Source: Brevibacterium sp. CCUG 69071 (GTDB lineage Bacteria > Actinomycetota > Actinomycetes > Actinomycetales > Brevibacteriaceae). Taken from it: 64,000 nucleotides of DNA. Made by a program: the position numbers and the translations under genes. The notes beneath the pieces are model-generated. The model did not search any database and was not told the origin of the DNA. It worked only from the letters and a program-made list of their open reading frames with translations. Positions 50,039 to 58,440 of this stretch are shown here, in pieces. The DNA is taken from positions 1 to 64,000 of the forward strand of contig NZ_PGFV01000010.1 of assembly GCF_021023135.1 (NCBI RefSeq). The letters are read 5' to 3'. How positions within the stretch are numbered: position 1 is the first letter of the stretch; each line of letters starts with the position of its first letter.

Positions 50039-51340
50039 ATGACCACGTTGCCCCTCACCCCCGCCTCGGCGGATTCCGGGCACTTGGACTGCCACTATTT
50101 CACTGCCGGGCTGTGCCGCTCCTGCGCTCTCCTCGAGACGCCGCATCGGCAGCAGATCAGCGAGAAGGAGGCGTGGTGTCGCGAGGTGCTCGCCGATCAC
50201 GTTCCTGCAGTCTGGCTGCCCGCCGCGTTCGGCCCCGACCATGACTTCCGCAACCGCGCGAAGCTTGCCGTCGGCGGCGAAGCCGGTATGGTGACGCTGG
50301 GCATTCTCGACCAGGACTTCCACGGCGTTGATCTGCGCGAGTGCGGGATCCAGGCACCGGCCATCCGCGCCGTCATCCCGATCATTGCCGAACTCCTCGA
50401 TGACAGCGGACTCGAGCCCTATGACGTGGGTGCTCGCCGAGGTGAGCTGAAGTTCGTCCACGTCACTGCCGCGCCGTCGGGGGATCTGATGATTCGGTTC
50501 GTCGTGCGCACACAGTTCGGTCTCGAGGTGTTGCAGTCACGACGCGCCCGACTGCTCGCGGCGATCCCGGCGGCGACCGTGGTCTCGGTGAATCTGCTGC
50601 CCGAGCACAAGGCCGCCCTCGAGGGCAGCCGCGAGATCGTGCTGCACGGCGATTCGCTGCGGATGAATCTCGACCGGGTCGATCTGCATCTGCGGCCGCA
50701 GTCCTTCTTCCAGACGAACACCGAGGTGGCCATCGCCCTCTACAGCCAGGTCGCCGATTGGGTGGACACGGTTGCGCCGTCTACGCTCTGGGACCTCTAC
50801 TGCGGGGTCGGCGGGTTTGCGCTCTACTGTGCGGGAGGGGCCGGAAGCGCGCACGGCCCGGGTGCGGTCACCAATGCCGACTCCCACGGTGGGCGATCAC
50901 GCCTGGTCACCGGGGTCGAGCTGAGCGAGCAGGCGATCGAATCGGCGAAGGTCAGCGCGACTGAGCTGGGACTCTGCGGGCTCGAACCCGACGGGCCAGT
51001 CGGCAGCGGAGCAGGCGACGACATCGACGACGCCCGGCCCACGGCTTCCGTCGAATTCCTCGCCGACGATGCGACGGAGTTCACCGAGGCGAAGCTGGCG
51101 GCCGGCGTTCGGCCGGACTGCGTGATCGTCAATCCGCCTCGGCGCGGGATCGGGGCCCGACTGTCGACCGCACTCGAAGATTCCGGTGTCGATCACATCG
51201 TGTATTCGAGCTGCAATCCGCTGACCTTGGCCAAGGATCTCGATCGGATGCCGAGCTACACGGTGGAGCAGGCGCGCGTGTTCGACATGTTCCCCCACAC
51301 GAAGCACCTCGAGGTGGCCGTGCTGCTGCGGCAACGGTGA
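50039..51340 (+). CDS. rlmC: 23S rRNA (uracil-5-)-methyltransferase, RlmC-like
   Basis: A 433-residue TrmA/RlmC/RlmD-family enzyme forming 5-methyluridine. The N-terminal cysteine cluster CHYFTAGLCRSCALL binds an iron-sulfur cluster as in RlmC. The SAM domain has QTNTEVA, LWDLYCGVGGFAL, VNPPRRGIG and the catalytic YSSCNPLTLAKDL near residue 382. Two low-complexity insertions interrupt the SAM domain. TAAAAT ends 6 bases before the ATG, suggesting a leaderless mRNA. The target uridine cannot be told from sequence. Confidence 0.88.
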   Translation: MTTLPLTPASADSGHLDCHYFTAGLCRSCALLETPHRQQISEKEAWCREVLADHVPAVWLPAAFGPDHDFRNRAKLAVGGEAGMVTLGILDQDFHGVDLRECGIQAPAIRAVIPIIAELLDDSGLEPYDVGARRGELKFVHVTAAPSGDLMIRFVVRTQFGLEVLQSRRARLLAAIPAATVVSVNLLPEHKAALEGSREIVLHGDSLRMNLDRVDLHLRPQSFFQTNTEVAIALYSQVADWVDTVAPSTLWDLYCGVGGFALYCAGGAGSAHGPGAVTNADSHGGRSRLVTGVELSEQAIESAKVSATELGLCGLEPDGPVGSGAGDDIDDARPTASVEFLADDATEFTEAKLAAGVRPDCVIVNPPRRGIGARLSTALEDSGVDHIVYSSCNPLTLAKDLDRMPSYTVEQARVFDMFPHTKHLEVAVLLRQR

Positions 51341-51367
51341 AACCGCGCGCGTGAGCTTTCGCGGCGT

Positions 51368-52408
51368 TCAGTACCTCATCCCCATCGCCTCGCGCACCTC
51401 GGCCAGAGTCGCCTCGGCGATCGCGTTGGCTCGCTCGTTGCCGTCCGCGAGCGCTGCCCGGACCATCTCCGGGTCGGCTTCCAACTCCCGACGGCGCGTC
51501 CGATGGTTCGTAAGGAAGTCGTTGACCGCCTCGCTGGTCCGTGTTTTGAGTGTGCCGGCCCCGGCATCTCCGACCTCCTCGGCGATCGCCTCCGGTTCGC
51601 TCCCCTCGCACAGAGCCGCCGTCGTCAGCAGCGCCGAGACTCCGGGGCGGGTTGCCGGGTCGAAGGTGATCCGCCGCTCCGAATCGGTTCGGGTCTTGCG
51701 GATCACCGCGGCCGTCTCGTCCGCGGTCATTCCCAAGGAGATCGCATTGCCGTAGCTCTTCGACATCTTCCGTCCGTCGAGCCCGGGCAGCTCAGGAGTC
51801 GTCGTCAGCATCGCTTCGGGCTCGGGGAATACGTGATCGTAACGATCGTTGAACCGCCGGGCGATCGTGCGCGTGATTTCGACGTGCGGCAGATTGTCTT
51901 TGCCGACGGGCACGAGCTCGCCCTTGCAGAAGAGGATGTCCGCGGCCTGATGGACGGGGTAGGTGAGCAGCAGACCGCTGAGCGGCCGGTCGGAGGCGTC
52001 GAGTTCGGCCTTGACCGTGGGATTGCGGCGCAATTCGCTGTCGGTGACGAGACTGAGGAAGGGCAGCATCAGCTGGTTGAGCGCGGGGATGGCTGAATGT
52101 GTGAAGATCGTCGTCTTCGCCGGGTCGATCCCGGCGGCGAGATAGTCGAGGATCGCCTGGTGGACATTCTCGCGCACATTCGCCGAGGTGGCCCTGTCCG
52201 TGATGACCTGATAGTCGGCAAGGACGATGAAGGTTTCGATCCCGCGATTCTGCAGGCTGACTCGTTCGAGGATCGAGCCGAACAGGTGGCCGAGGTGGAG
52301 CATTCCGGTGGGCCGTTCTCCGGTGAGCATCCGGAATCTCTGAGGTCGCGCCTCGACGTCGGCGCGGATCTGCGGCATGCGTTCGAGTGTGGCGGTGTAG
52401 GAATCCAT
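51368..52408 (-). CDS. trpS: Tryptophanyl-tRNA synthetase
   Basis: A 346-residue class I synthetase: GERPTGMLHLGHLFGSI carries the HIGH-type motif (HLGH), YPVHQAADI and VGKDNLPHVEITR shape the tryptophan pocket, and DGRKMSKSYGNAI holds the KMSKS loop. AAGGAG precedes the ATG. The 150-bp leader on the same strand encodes a short peptide with three consecutive Trp codons followed by a hairpin, so expression is very likely set by transcription attenuation in response to charged tRNA-Trp. Confidence 0.96.
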   Translation of the reverse strand: MDSYTATLERMPQIRADVEARPQRFRMLTGERPTGMLHLGHLFGSILERVSLQNRGIETFIVLADYQVITDRATSANVRENVHQAILDYLAAGIDPAKTTIFTHSAIPALNQLMLPFLSLVTDSELRRNPTVKAELDASDRPLSGLLLTYPVHQAADILFCKGELVPVGKDNLPHVEITRTIARRFNDRYDHVFPEPEAMLTTTPELPGLDGRKMSKSYGNAISLGMTADETAAVIRKTRTDSERRITFDPATRPGVSALLTTAALCEGSEPEAIAEEVGDAGAGTLKTRTSEAVNDFLTNHRTRRRELEADPEMVRAALADGNERANAIAEATLAEVREAMGMRY

Positions 52409-52476
52409 GTGGTTCTCCTTGTGCGGTGAGTGCGGTGAGAATTGCACGGGCCGCACGGAGAGATCCCACAGGTGAT

Positions 52477-52497
52477 GCGGGCTGCCATGCAGCCCGC
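52477..52497 (-). terminator. Attenuator hairpin of trpS
   Basis: GCGGGCTGC and GCAGCCCGC form a perfect 9-bp stem with a 3-base loop between the leader peptide and trpS. Its 5' arm (GGCTGC) can instead pair with GCAGCC inside the leader frame (52513-52518), which in turn can pair with an earlier GGCTGC (52527-52532). This is the classic 1:2, 2:3, 3:4 attenuator arrangement. There is no U-run, so it may act with Rho or by pausing. Confidence 0.75.
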
Positions 52498-52506
52498 GAA
52501 TATGCG

Positions 52507-52560
52507 TCAGACGGCTGCGAGTTGAGGCAGCCACCACCAGTTGAGTCCGGAATTGCGCAT
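52507..52560 (-). CDS. trpL: Tryptophan leader peptide of trpS
   Basis: A 17-codon frame, MRNSGLNWWWLPQLAAV, ends 98 bp before the trpS start on the same strand. Codons 8-10 are all TGG, far beyond chance for a 17-residue peptide, and its 3' half overlaps the attenuator's pairing segments. TACACT (minus strand, 52567-52572) ends 6 bases before the ATG, so the transcript is probably leaderless. Confidence 0.85.
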   Translation of the reverse strand: MRNSGLNWWWLPQLAAV

Positions 52561-52777
52561 GGTCTCAGTGTAATGCTGCGGCCGGCGGGTGGTGGCGACG
52601 GGTTGATGCGGCTACGCTGTCGACCATGACCGGACAGGCTTTCAGCCGCTCACGGATCGGTGACCCGGTCGACAGTTGAGCCCCAGCGGACGCGAATGCT
52701 TCATTCGCGGACCGCCCCTTTCGAAGAGATCACCTCAACGAGTCCACTCTCGGCAGGCCATTCTTCGAAAGGACATC

Positions 52778-53158
52778 ATGTCAGCACGCTTCAACCACAC
52801 CATCATCGCCGCGGCCGATCCGGTCGAATCGGCACAGTTCTACGTCGACCTCTTCGAAGCCGAACACACCACCTCGTGGGGTGTCTTCGCCAACGTCTTG
52901 CTCTCGGACGGGGTCATGCTCCAGTTTGCGAGTCCCCCACCGGGGTACTACATTCTGCCGGTGCATATGGCGTTCCTCTGCACGGATGAGCACTTCGATC
53001 GTGCGGTCACGATCCTCGGCGAACGCGGCCTCGACTACTGGGCCGACCCGCAGCGGACGCGTCTGCACGAAACGAATAAGGAGCACGGCGGTCGCGGCGT
53101 GTACTTCCTCGACCCGTCCGGCATGTATCTCGAGCTCATCACCCAGCCTTACCTGTGA
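52778..53158 (+). CDS. VOC-superfamily protein
   Basis: A 126-residue vicinal-oxygen-chelate protein: FNHTIIAAADPVESAQFYVDLF at the start and GRGVYFLDPSGMYLELITQPY at the end bracket two short modules. The final E and first H are in metal-ligand positions, so it may be a dioxygenase- or glyoxalase-type enzyme. GAAAGGA precedes the ATG. It faces the IclR regulator that ends the hut operon, with 97 bp between stops. No substrate can be proposed. Confidence 0.75.
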   Translation: MSARFNHTIIAAADPVESAQFYVDLFEAEHTTSWGVFANVLLSDGVMLQFASPPPGYYILPVHMAFLCTDEHFDRAVTILGERGLDYWADPQRTRLHETNKEHGGRGVYFLDPSGMYLELITQPYL

Positions 53159-53255
53159 GTCCCGGCAGGGCCGCAACATCGCGGCCGAGCTCGACTGTCA
53201 CGGATAGGACCGGCGAGCACCGAAGTCCCACTGACCGGCAGCGCGTCGACGCACC

Positions 53256-53999
53256 TCACCGCAGCTTCGCGGTCACCTCGGCGGCCGCGGCGAGAACCCG
53301 TTCCACGAGCGGTTCGATGTCCTCCTTCGGCGCATCCCCGGCCACCGACACCCCGATCGCGGCGATCGGGCGGGAGAGCACATCGTAGACCGGCGCCGCG
53401 ATCGTCGAGATTCCAGGGGTGACCTCGCCGTGCTCGATCGCCCAGCCGGATCGCCGGTCCTGGGCGAGGATCGCGTTGAGCGCCTTGACCGTCGTCGGCC
53501 CCTGCCCTGTGCGCGTGACGAAGCCCGACTCGGACTGGAACATCGCGAGCACCTCTGACTTGGGCAGATTCGCAAGGATCGCCCGCCCCGTGGCGGTGAG
53601 GTAGCTGGGGATCCGCACGCCGGTGGCGGTGATGACGGCGACCGACTTCAGGGACTGCTCCTTGAGCACGTACTCGGTCTCCCACCCGCGGATGACCGCC
53701 AGCTGCGCGGTGGCCGCGGTGTCGTCGGCGAGCTGGCGGACGATCGGCTGAGCCAGGCGCTGCAGGGGGTTGGTGCGCAGGTAGGAACTGCCCAGCTCAT
53801 GCACGCCGGAACCGAGCACGTACCCGGATTCGATCCTCGCGACGAGCCCGAGCTCCTCGAGCACGGACAGCAGCTCGTAGGCACTCGAGCGAGGGATCTC
53901 CAAGGCCCTGACCAGGGCACCGGCGGAGATAGCGCGATTCGACGAGGCCAGATGCCGCAGGATCGCGATCGAACGACGCAGTGCCGGAACCTCAGCCAT
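53256..53999 (-). CDS. IclR-family regulator, last gene of the hut operon
   Basis: A 247-residue IclR protein: LRRSIAILRHLASSNRAISAGALVRALEIPRSSAYELLSVLEELGLV forms the winged helix, and the effector domain has YLTATGRAILANL and AAIGVSVAG. It starts three bases after the hutF stop, so it is co-transcribed with the histidine-degradation genes and most likely controls them, with urocanate or a related intermediate as the expected signal. This is inference from position. Confidence 0.88.
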   Translation of the reverse strand: MAEVPALRRSIAILRHLASSNRAISAGALVRALEIPRSSAYELLSVLEELGLVARIESGYVLGSGVHELGSSYLRTNPLQRLAQPIVRQLADDTAATAQLAVIRGWETEYVLKEQSLKSVAVITATGVRIPSYLTATGRAILANLPKSEVLAMFQSESGFVTRTGQGPTTVKALNAILAQDRRSGWAIEHGEVTPGISTIAAPVYDVLSRPIAAIGVSVAGDAPKEDIEPLVERVLAAAAEVTAKLR

Positions 54000-54002
54000 G
54001 GC

Positions 54003-55445
54003 TCAGCCTTCCGCCTCGGCGGACGTCCCGGGCGCCATCCCGAGGGCCGCGAACGCGTCCCGGTAGAGCTCGGAGATCTCGCCGAGTTCGGTGTGGAGAC
54101 CGTCGCGCACCCGCACCCGTCCGCCGCTGACCGTCAGCGACACGTCCGCCGAGGTGGCGGTGAGGATGATCTGCTCCCCCACCGATCCGAAGGTGCGCAT
54201 GCTCTCGGTCGACAGCGCCACGAAGTCACAGGCCTTCCCGACTGCGAGCTCCCCCACCGGCAGTTCGAGGCTGCGCGCCCCTCCCGTGGTCAGTGAGGCG
54301 ATGAGCTCGGCCGGTGAGAAGCGACCGCGCTGACCTGAGCGCAGGCGCTCCCCGGCCTCCAGACCCTGGGTCTCGCGCAGCGCATCGAGGACGACGTGCT
54401 GGTCGGAGCCGATCGCGATAGTCGCGCCGGCGTCGGCGAGTTCCCGGGCCGGACCGATCCCATCGGCGAGGTCGGCCTCGGTGCACGGACACATCACGAT
54501 GCTCGTTCCGGCCCCACCCAAGCTCGCGATGTCCTCGGCGCTGAGATGGGTGGCGTGGACGGCCGATAGATCGGCGGTGACGACGCCGGAGCGTGCAAGC
54601 ACCTGCGTAGGCGTCGTCCCGTAGGCGGCCTGGCAGGCGTCGTTCTCCGCCGGCTGCTCGGACAGGTGCACGTGCACGGGTCCGTCGAGTTCGGCGAAGC
54701 GAGGCAGGTTCGCCGCCGGAACCGCGCGGATCGAATGGATCGCCGCTCCCACGTGGACGTAGCTCTCACCTGGGGAGCCGACGGGGAACTCGGCGGCGAA
54801 GGACTCTGTCAGGTCCGCGTGCCGGTCCATGTATCCGTCGATGGCTCCGTCGCCGAAGCGTGCCTGCTCGGCCGAGAGCTCGGTGTCGATGCCGCCGGTG
54901 AGGTAGCAGGTGTCGAGGAGTCGGATGCGGATCCCCGCCGAGGCGGCCGCCCGTGCCAGCGCCCGTTCCATCGCGTGTGCGCGGGACTTCGCCGGTGCAG
55001 AGACGTCCCCGCGAGGACGTTCCGCGTCCGCGCCGGACTCGTCCTGCGCACCGTAGGGCGTTCCGTCGGGTGCGTGGTGGACGTAGTGGAACTCGCCCAC
55101 CGAGGTGTAGCCGCCGGCGAGCATCTCCGCGAAGACCGCTCTAGCCACCGTTTCATAGCTTTCGGGGCTGAGCTTCGCAGCCACCGAATACATGACCTCG
55201 CGCCAGGTCCAGAAGGTTCCGCCGTCACCGTGGGTGCGACCGCGCAGGATGCGGTGGAAGGCGTGGGAGTGGGCGTTGACGCCGCCGGGAAGTGTGAACC
55301 CGGGCACCACCTCGGCACCGGAGGGTGCAGCGTCGATGCCGGTCTCCACCGAGGTCAGAGTGCCGGTGTCATCGGCGGTGAGCAGCACCCCGGTGGCCAC
55401 GTCTCCGTCGACCCAGGCGGCTTCGCACCAGAAGCGGGTGCTCAT
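54003..55445 (-). CDS. hutF: Formimidoylglutamate deiminase
   Basis: Removes ammonia from N-formimidoyl-L-glutamate to give N-formylglutamate. A 480-residue amidohydrolase with GGVNAHSHAFHRILRGR, GEFHYVHH, VHVHLSEQPAEND, AVHATHLS and AIGSDQHVV, all HutF landmarks including the metal histidines. A short hydrophilic insertion lies near residues 130-152. The start overlaps the stop of the M20 amidohydrolase (ATGA). The presence of hutF means histidine is degraded by the formylglutamate route rather than by HutG-type formimidoylglutamase. Confidence 0.94.
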   Translation of the reverse strand: MSTRFWCEAAWVDGDVATGVLLTADDTGTLTSVETGIDAAPSGAEVVPGFTLPGGVNAHSHAFHRILRGRTHGDGGTFWTWREVMYSVAAKLSPESYETVARAVFAEMLAGGYTSVGEFHYVHHAPDGTPYGAQDESGADAERPRGDVSAPAKSRAHAMERALARAAASAGIRIRLLDTCYLTGGIDTELSAEQARFGDGAIDGYMDRHADLTESFAAEFPVGSPGESYVHVGAAIHSIRAVPAANLPRFAELDGPVHVHLSEQPAENDACQAAYGTTPTQVLARSGVVTADLSAVHATHLSAEDIASLGGAGTSIVMCPCTEADLADGIGPARELADAGATIAIGSDQHVVLDALRETQGLEAGERLRSGQRGRFSPAELIASLTTGGARSLELPVGELAVGKACDFVALSTESMRTFGSVGEQIILTATSADVSLTVSGGRVRVRDGLHTELGEISELYRDAFAALGMAPGTSAEAEG

Positions 55446-56662
55446 GATGCCACCCCAAGTTCCCCTTCGAGGACACGCACGAGTGCGGCGACTCCGGCTC
55501 GCTGGTCGTCATCCTCGCAGGCCTCCTCGGGGGCGTGGGAGACGCCGGTCGGGTTGCGGACGTAGAGCATCGCCGAGGGCACGTGCGGTGCGAGGATGCC
55601 CGCATCGTGTCCGGCACCCGAGGGCAGCAGAGCCGCGTTCGGCAGCACGGAGGTCAGGCGATCATTGAGTTCTTTGGTGAAGTGCGTCGTCGGCGAGTAC
55701 GACTCCCGGGAGATGGAGACCTCCACGCCGGTGCCGTCGGCGTGCTCGCGCGCACGTGCCGAAATCGCGTCGAGCACCTGCTGGACCACGGCATCGTCGG
55801 CATGGCGGATGTCGAGCCAGAAGCTCATGCCGGAGGCGATGACGTTCGTTCCGCCCGGGTGGATGAGTGTCCGCCCCACGGTGGCCACGGCGCTCGCGTC
55901 AGTGGCGGCCGCTAGGGTCGGAATGTCACCGATCACTCGGGAGGCTGCGACGACCGGGTCGGCGCGGTGACTCATCGGAGTGGTCCCGGCATGGTTGCCC
56001 TGACCGGAGAACGCGAAGTGCCAGCGGCCGTGACCGATGATCGAGGAGCCGATGGCCACGGCCTGATCGGTGTTGATCAGTCCGATGCCCTGTTCGACAT
56101 GGAGTTCGATGAATGAACCGATTCCGGCCAGCCGAGACTGGTCCCGCCCGATCCGTTCCGGATCGAGGCCATAGCCACGGGCGACGTCGGCGAAGGTGTC
56201 GCCGTTCGCATCCTTGAGACCGAGCGCCCGGTCCACCTCGATGGCGCCGGTGATCAGCCGCGATCCCAGGCAGGCGACGCCGAAGCGCGATCCCTCCTCT
56301 TCTGGGAAGACCGCGAGTGCCAGCGGCCGGGTGGCTCGTTCGAGTGCTCCCGATGCCTTGAGCTCATCGAAGGCCGCCAGCGCCGAGGCGACTCCGAGGG
56401 GTCCGTCGAAGGCACCGCCGCCGGGCACGGAGTCCAAATGCGAGCCGGTGACCACGGCGTTCTCCCCGGGCGGGGTCGCCCACGCCCAGGTGATGCCGTT
56501 GCCGTCGATCTCGGTGTCGAGGCCGCGGCGGGCCGCCTCGGCGAGGAACCACTCGCGCAGCTCACGTTCGGTCGAGGAGAACCCGGGCCGCTGGTAGCCG
56601 GGGCCGCGGGTGTCACGACCGGTGTCCTCGATCTGGGCCAGCAGAGAGACGACGTCACTCAT
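55442..56662 (-). CDS. M20-family amidohydrolase, probable N-formylglutamate or carbamoyl-type hydrolase
   Basis: A 406-residue peptidase-M20 enzyme of the allantoate amidohydrolase/N-carbamoyl-amino-acid hydrolase group. Metal-site blocks are GSHLDSVPGGGAFDGPLGV, FPEEEGSRFG, FIELHVEQG, GQGNHAGTTPM and the late SGAGHDA. It sits between hutH and hutF and overlaps hutF. No separate N-formylglutamate deformylase gene is in the operon, so this enzyme is the best candidate for the last step, formylglutamate to glutamate plus formate. Allantoate hydrolysis is less likely in this context. Confidence 0.83.
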   Translation of the reverse strand: MSDVVSLLAQIEDTGRDTRGPGYQRPGFSSTERELREWFLAEAARRGLDTEIDGNGITWAWATPPGENAVVTGSHLDSVPGGGAFDGPLGVASALAAFDELKASGALERATRPLALAVFPEEEGSRFGVACLGSRLITGAIEVDRALGLKDANGDTFADVARGYGLDPERIGRDQSRLAGIGSFIELHVEQGIGLINTDQAVAIGSSIIGHGRWHFAFSGQGNHAGTTPMSHRADPVVAASRVIGDIPTLAAATDASAVATVGRTLIHPGGTNVIASGMSFWLDIRHADDAVVQQVLDAISARAREHADGTGVEVSISRESYSPTTHFTKELNDRLTSVLPNAALLPSGAGHDAGILAPHVPSAMLYVRNPTGVSHAPEEACEDDDQRAGVAALVRVLEGELGVAS

Positions 56663-56663
56663 C

Positions 56664-58349
56664 TCAGTTCGCCTCGTCCCGGTGCGTCGTCGCCGCATCT
56701 GTGCCGGAGGCCTCGGCGGCTGCGTCGAGGTTGCCCAGGGCCGTGAACTCGGGGTCGTTGACGGCCGGTGATCCGCCCTCGGGCAGCCAGGTGCCGGCGG
56801 CCTCGGTCACGGTGTGCTGCAGGGGTGCGACCGCCTCGGCGGCGGCGACCAGTGAGCCGTCCTTGACCTTGGCGATCGTCTCGGCGAGCTCGGGCGAGAG
56901 GAACCGGTCGGGTCCCGGGCCGGGCACGGTCTCGCGGATCTTGGCGATCACGGCTCCGGTGACCGGCGCCGGTGCTGCTTCGCGCATATCGCAGGCTCGG
57001 GAGGCCGCGTAGAGCTCGATGCCGATGACGGAGGCGAGGTTGTCGACGACCTTGCGGAGTTTGCGAGCGGCCGACCAGCCCATCGACACGTGGTCCTCCT
57101 GCATGGCCGAGGACGGGATCGAATCCACCGAGGCCGGAGTCGCTCCGCGTTTGGCTTCGGAGACCATCGCGGCCTGCGTGTAGTGGGCGATCATCAGCCC
57201 GGAGTCGACGCCGGCATCGTCGGCGAGGAACGGGGTGAGGTCCTGGTTGCGGGCGACGTCCATCATCCGGTCGGTGCGGCGTTCTGACATCGAGGCGACA
57301 TCGGCCGCGACGATCGCGAGGAAGTCGAGCGCATGGGCCAGCGGTGCTCCGTGGAAGTTGCCGTTCGAGGAGACCATGCCGTTGGTGAGCACGACGGGGT
57401 TGTCGATGGCAGCGCGGAGTTCGCGTTCGGCGACCCCGGTCGCAAAGGACACGGCATCGCGGGCGGCGCCGTTGACCTGCGGGGCACAACGCATCGAGTA
57501 GGCGTCCTGGACAAGATGGGTCGATTCGCGGTGGCTGGCGGTGATGCCCGAGTCCCCCAGCGCGGCGAGCATGTTCGCCGCCGCCGCTGCCTGCCCGTCG
57601 TGGGGGCGCAGGGCGTAGTGGAGTTCGGGGGCGAAGACCGCGTCGGTGCCGAAGAGTCCCTCGATGCTCATGGCTGCGGAGACGTCGACGGCGGTGAGCA
57701 GGTTCTCCAGATCGGTCAGGGCCATGATGAGCATGCCGAGCATGCCGTCGGTGCCGTTGACCAGCGCGAGGCCTTCCTTCTCGGCGAGGGTCACCGGGGT
57801 GATGCCTGCCGTGGCGAGGATCTCGTCGGCGGGACCGGCGACTCCGTCGGGGCCTTCGGCCACGCCTTCGCCCATGACGATGAGCGCGCATGCGGACAGA
57901 GGCGCGAGGTCACCCGAGCAGCCAAGCGAACCGTATTCGTGGACGACCGGGGTGATACCTGCATTGAGCAGGTCGACGTAGGTCTGGAGCACCTCGGCGC
58001 GGACTCCCGCCCGACCGGTCGCCAGGGTCCGGGCGCGCAGCAGCATCAGCGCACGGACGACCTCGCGTTCGACGGGGTCGCCGACTCCGGCCGCGTGCGA
58101 GCGGATGAGCGATTTCTGCAGCTGGGTGCGCAGCTCTGCGGGGATGTGGCGCTGGGCCAGCGCACCGAAACCGGTGGACACGCCGTAGACGGGCTTCGGC
58201 GCGGAGGCGAGGGCGTCGATGGCCTCGCGGTACTTGTTCACCCGGGCCAGCGTGGTCTCTGACAGAGAGACCTTCGCGTCGTGGCGGGCAACGTCGACCA
58301 CCTGGGCGAAGGTGAGGGTATCGGGATCGAGATCGATGAAGACTGACAT
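56664..58349 (-). CDS. hutH: Histidine ammonia-lyase
   Basis: Deaminates L-histidine to urocanate, the first step of the pathway. The prosthetic-group loop reads GSLGCSGDLAPLS near residue 145, so MIO would form from Cys-Ser-Gly instead of the common Ala-Ser-Gly, as known for streptomycete HutH. GVSTGFG, NGTDGMLG and QDAYSMRC are also present. The ATG at 58349 follows AAAGG. The product is 561 residues, about 50 longer than usual because of an Ala/Thr-rich C-terminal tail. Confidence 0.95.
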   Translation of the reverse strand: MSVFIDLDPDTLTFAQVVDVARHDAKVSLSETTLARVNKYREAIDALASAPKPVYGVSTGFGALAQRHIPAELRTQLQKSLIRSHAAGVGDPVEREVVRALMLLRARTLATGRAGVRAEVLQTYVDLLNAGITPVVHEYGSLGCSGDLAPLSACALIVMGEGVAEGPDGVAGPADEILATAGITPVTLAEKEGLALVNGTDGMLGMLIMALTDLENLLTAVDVSAAMSIEGLFGTDAVFAPELHYALRPHDGQAAAAANMLAALGDSGITASHRESTHLVQDAYSMRCAPQVNGAARDAVSFATGVAERELRAAIDNPVVLTNGMVSSNGNFHGAPLAHALDFLAIVAADVASMSERRTDRMMDVARNQDLTPFLADDAGVDSGLMIAHYTQAAMVSEAKRGATPASVDSIPSSAMQEDHVSMGWSAARKLRKVVDNLASVIGIELYAASRACDMREAAPAPVTGAVIAKIRETVPGPGPDRFLSPELAETIAKVKDGSLVAAAEAVAPLQHTVTEAAGTWLPEGGSPAVNDPEFTALGNLDAAAEASGTDAATTHRDEAN

Positions 58350-58440
58350 CGTGTGCCTTTCGGTTGAGAGATTCGTACGTTCGTGTGGCGAGATCAGACG
58401 ATGTGGCCGCGAAGAGGCCGCCAGGACGCCCTGCCCCGCA

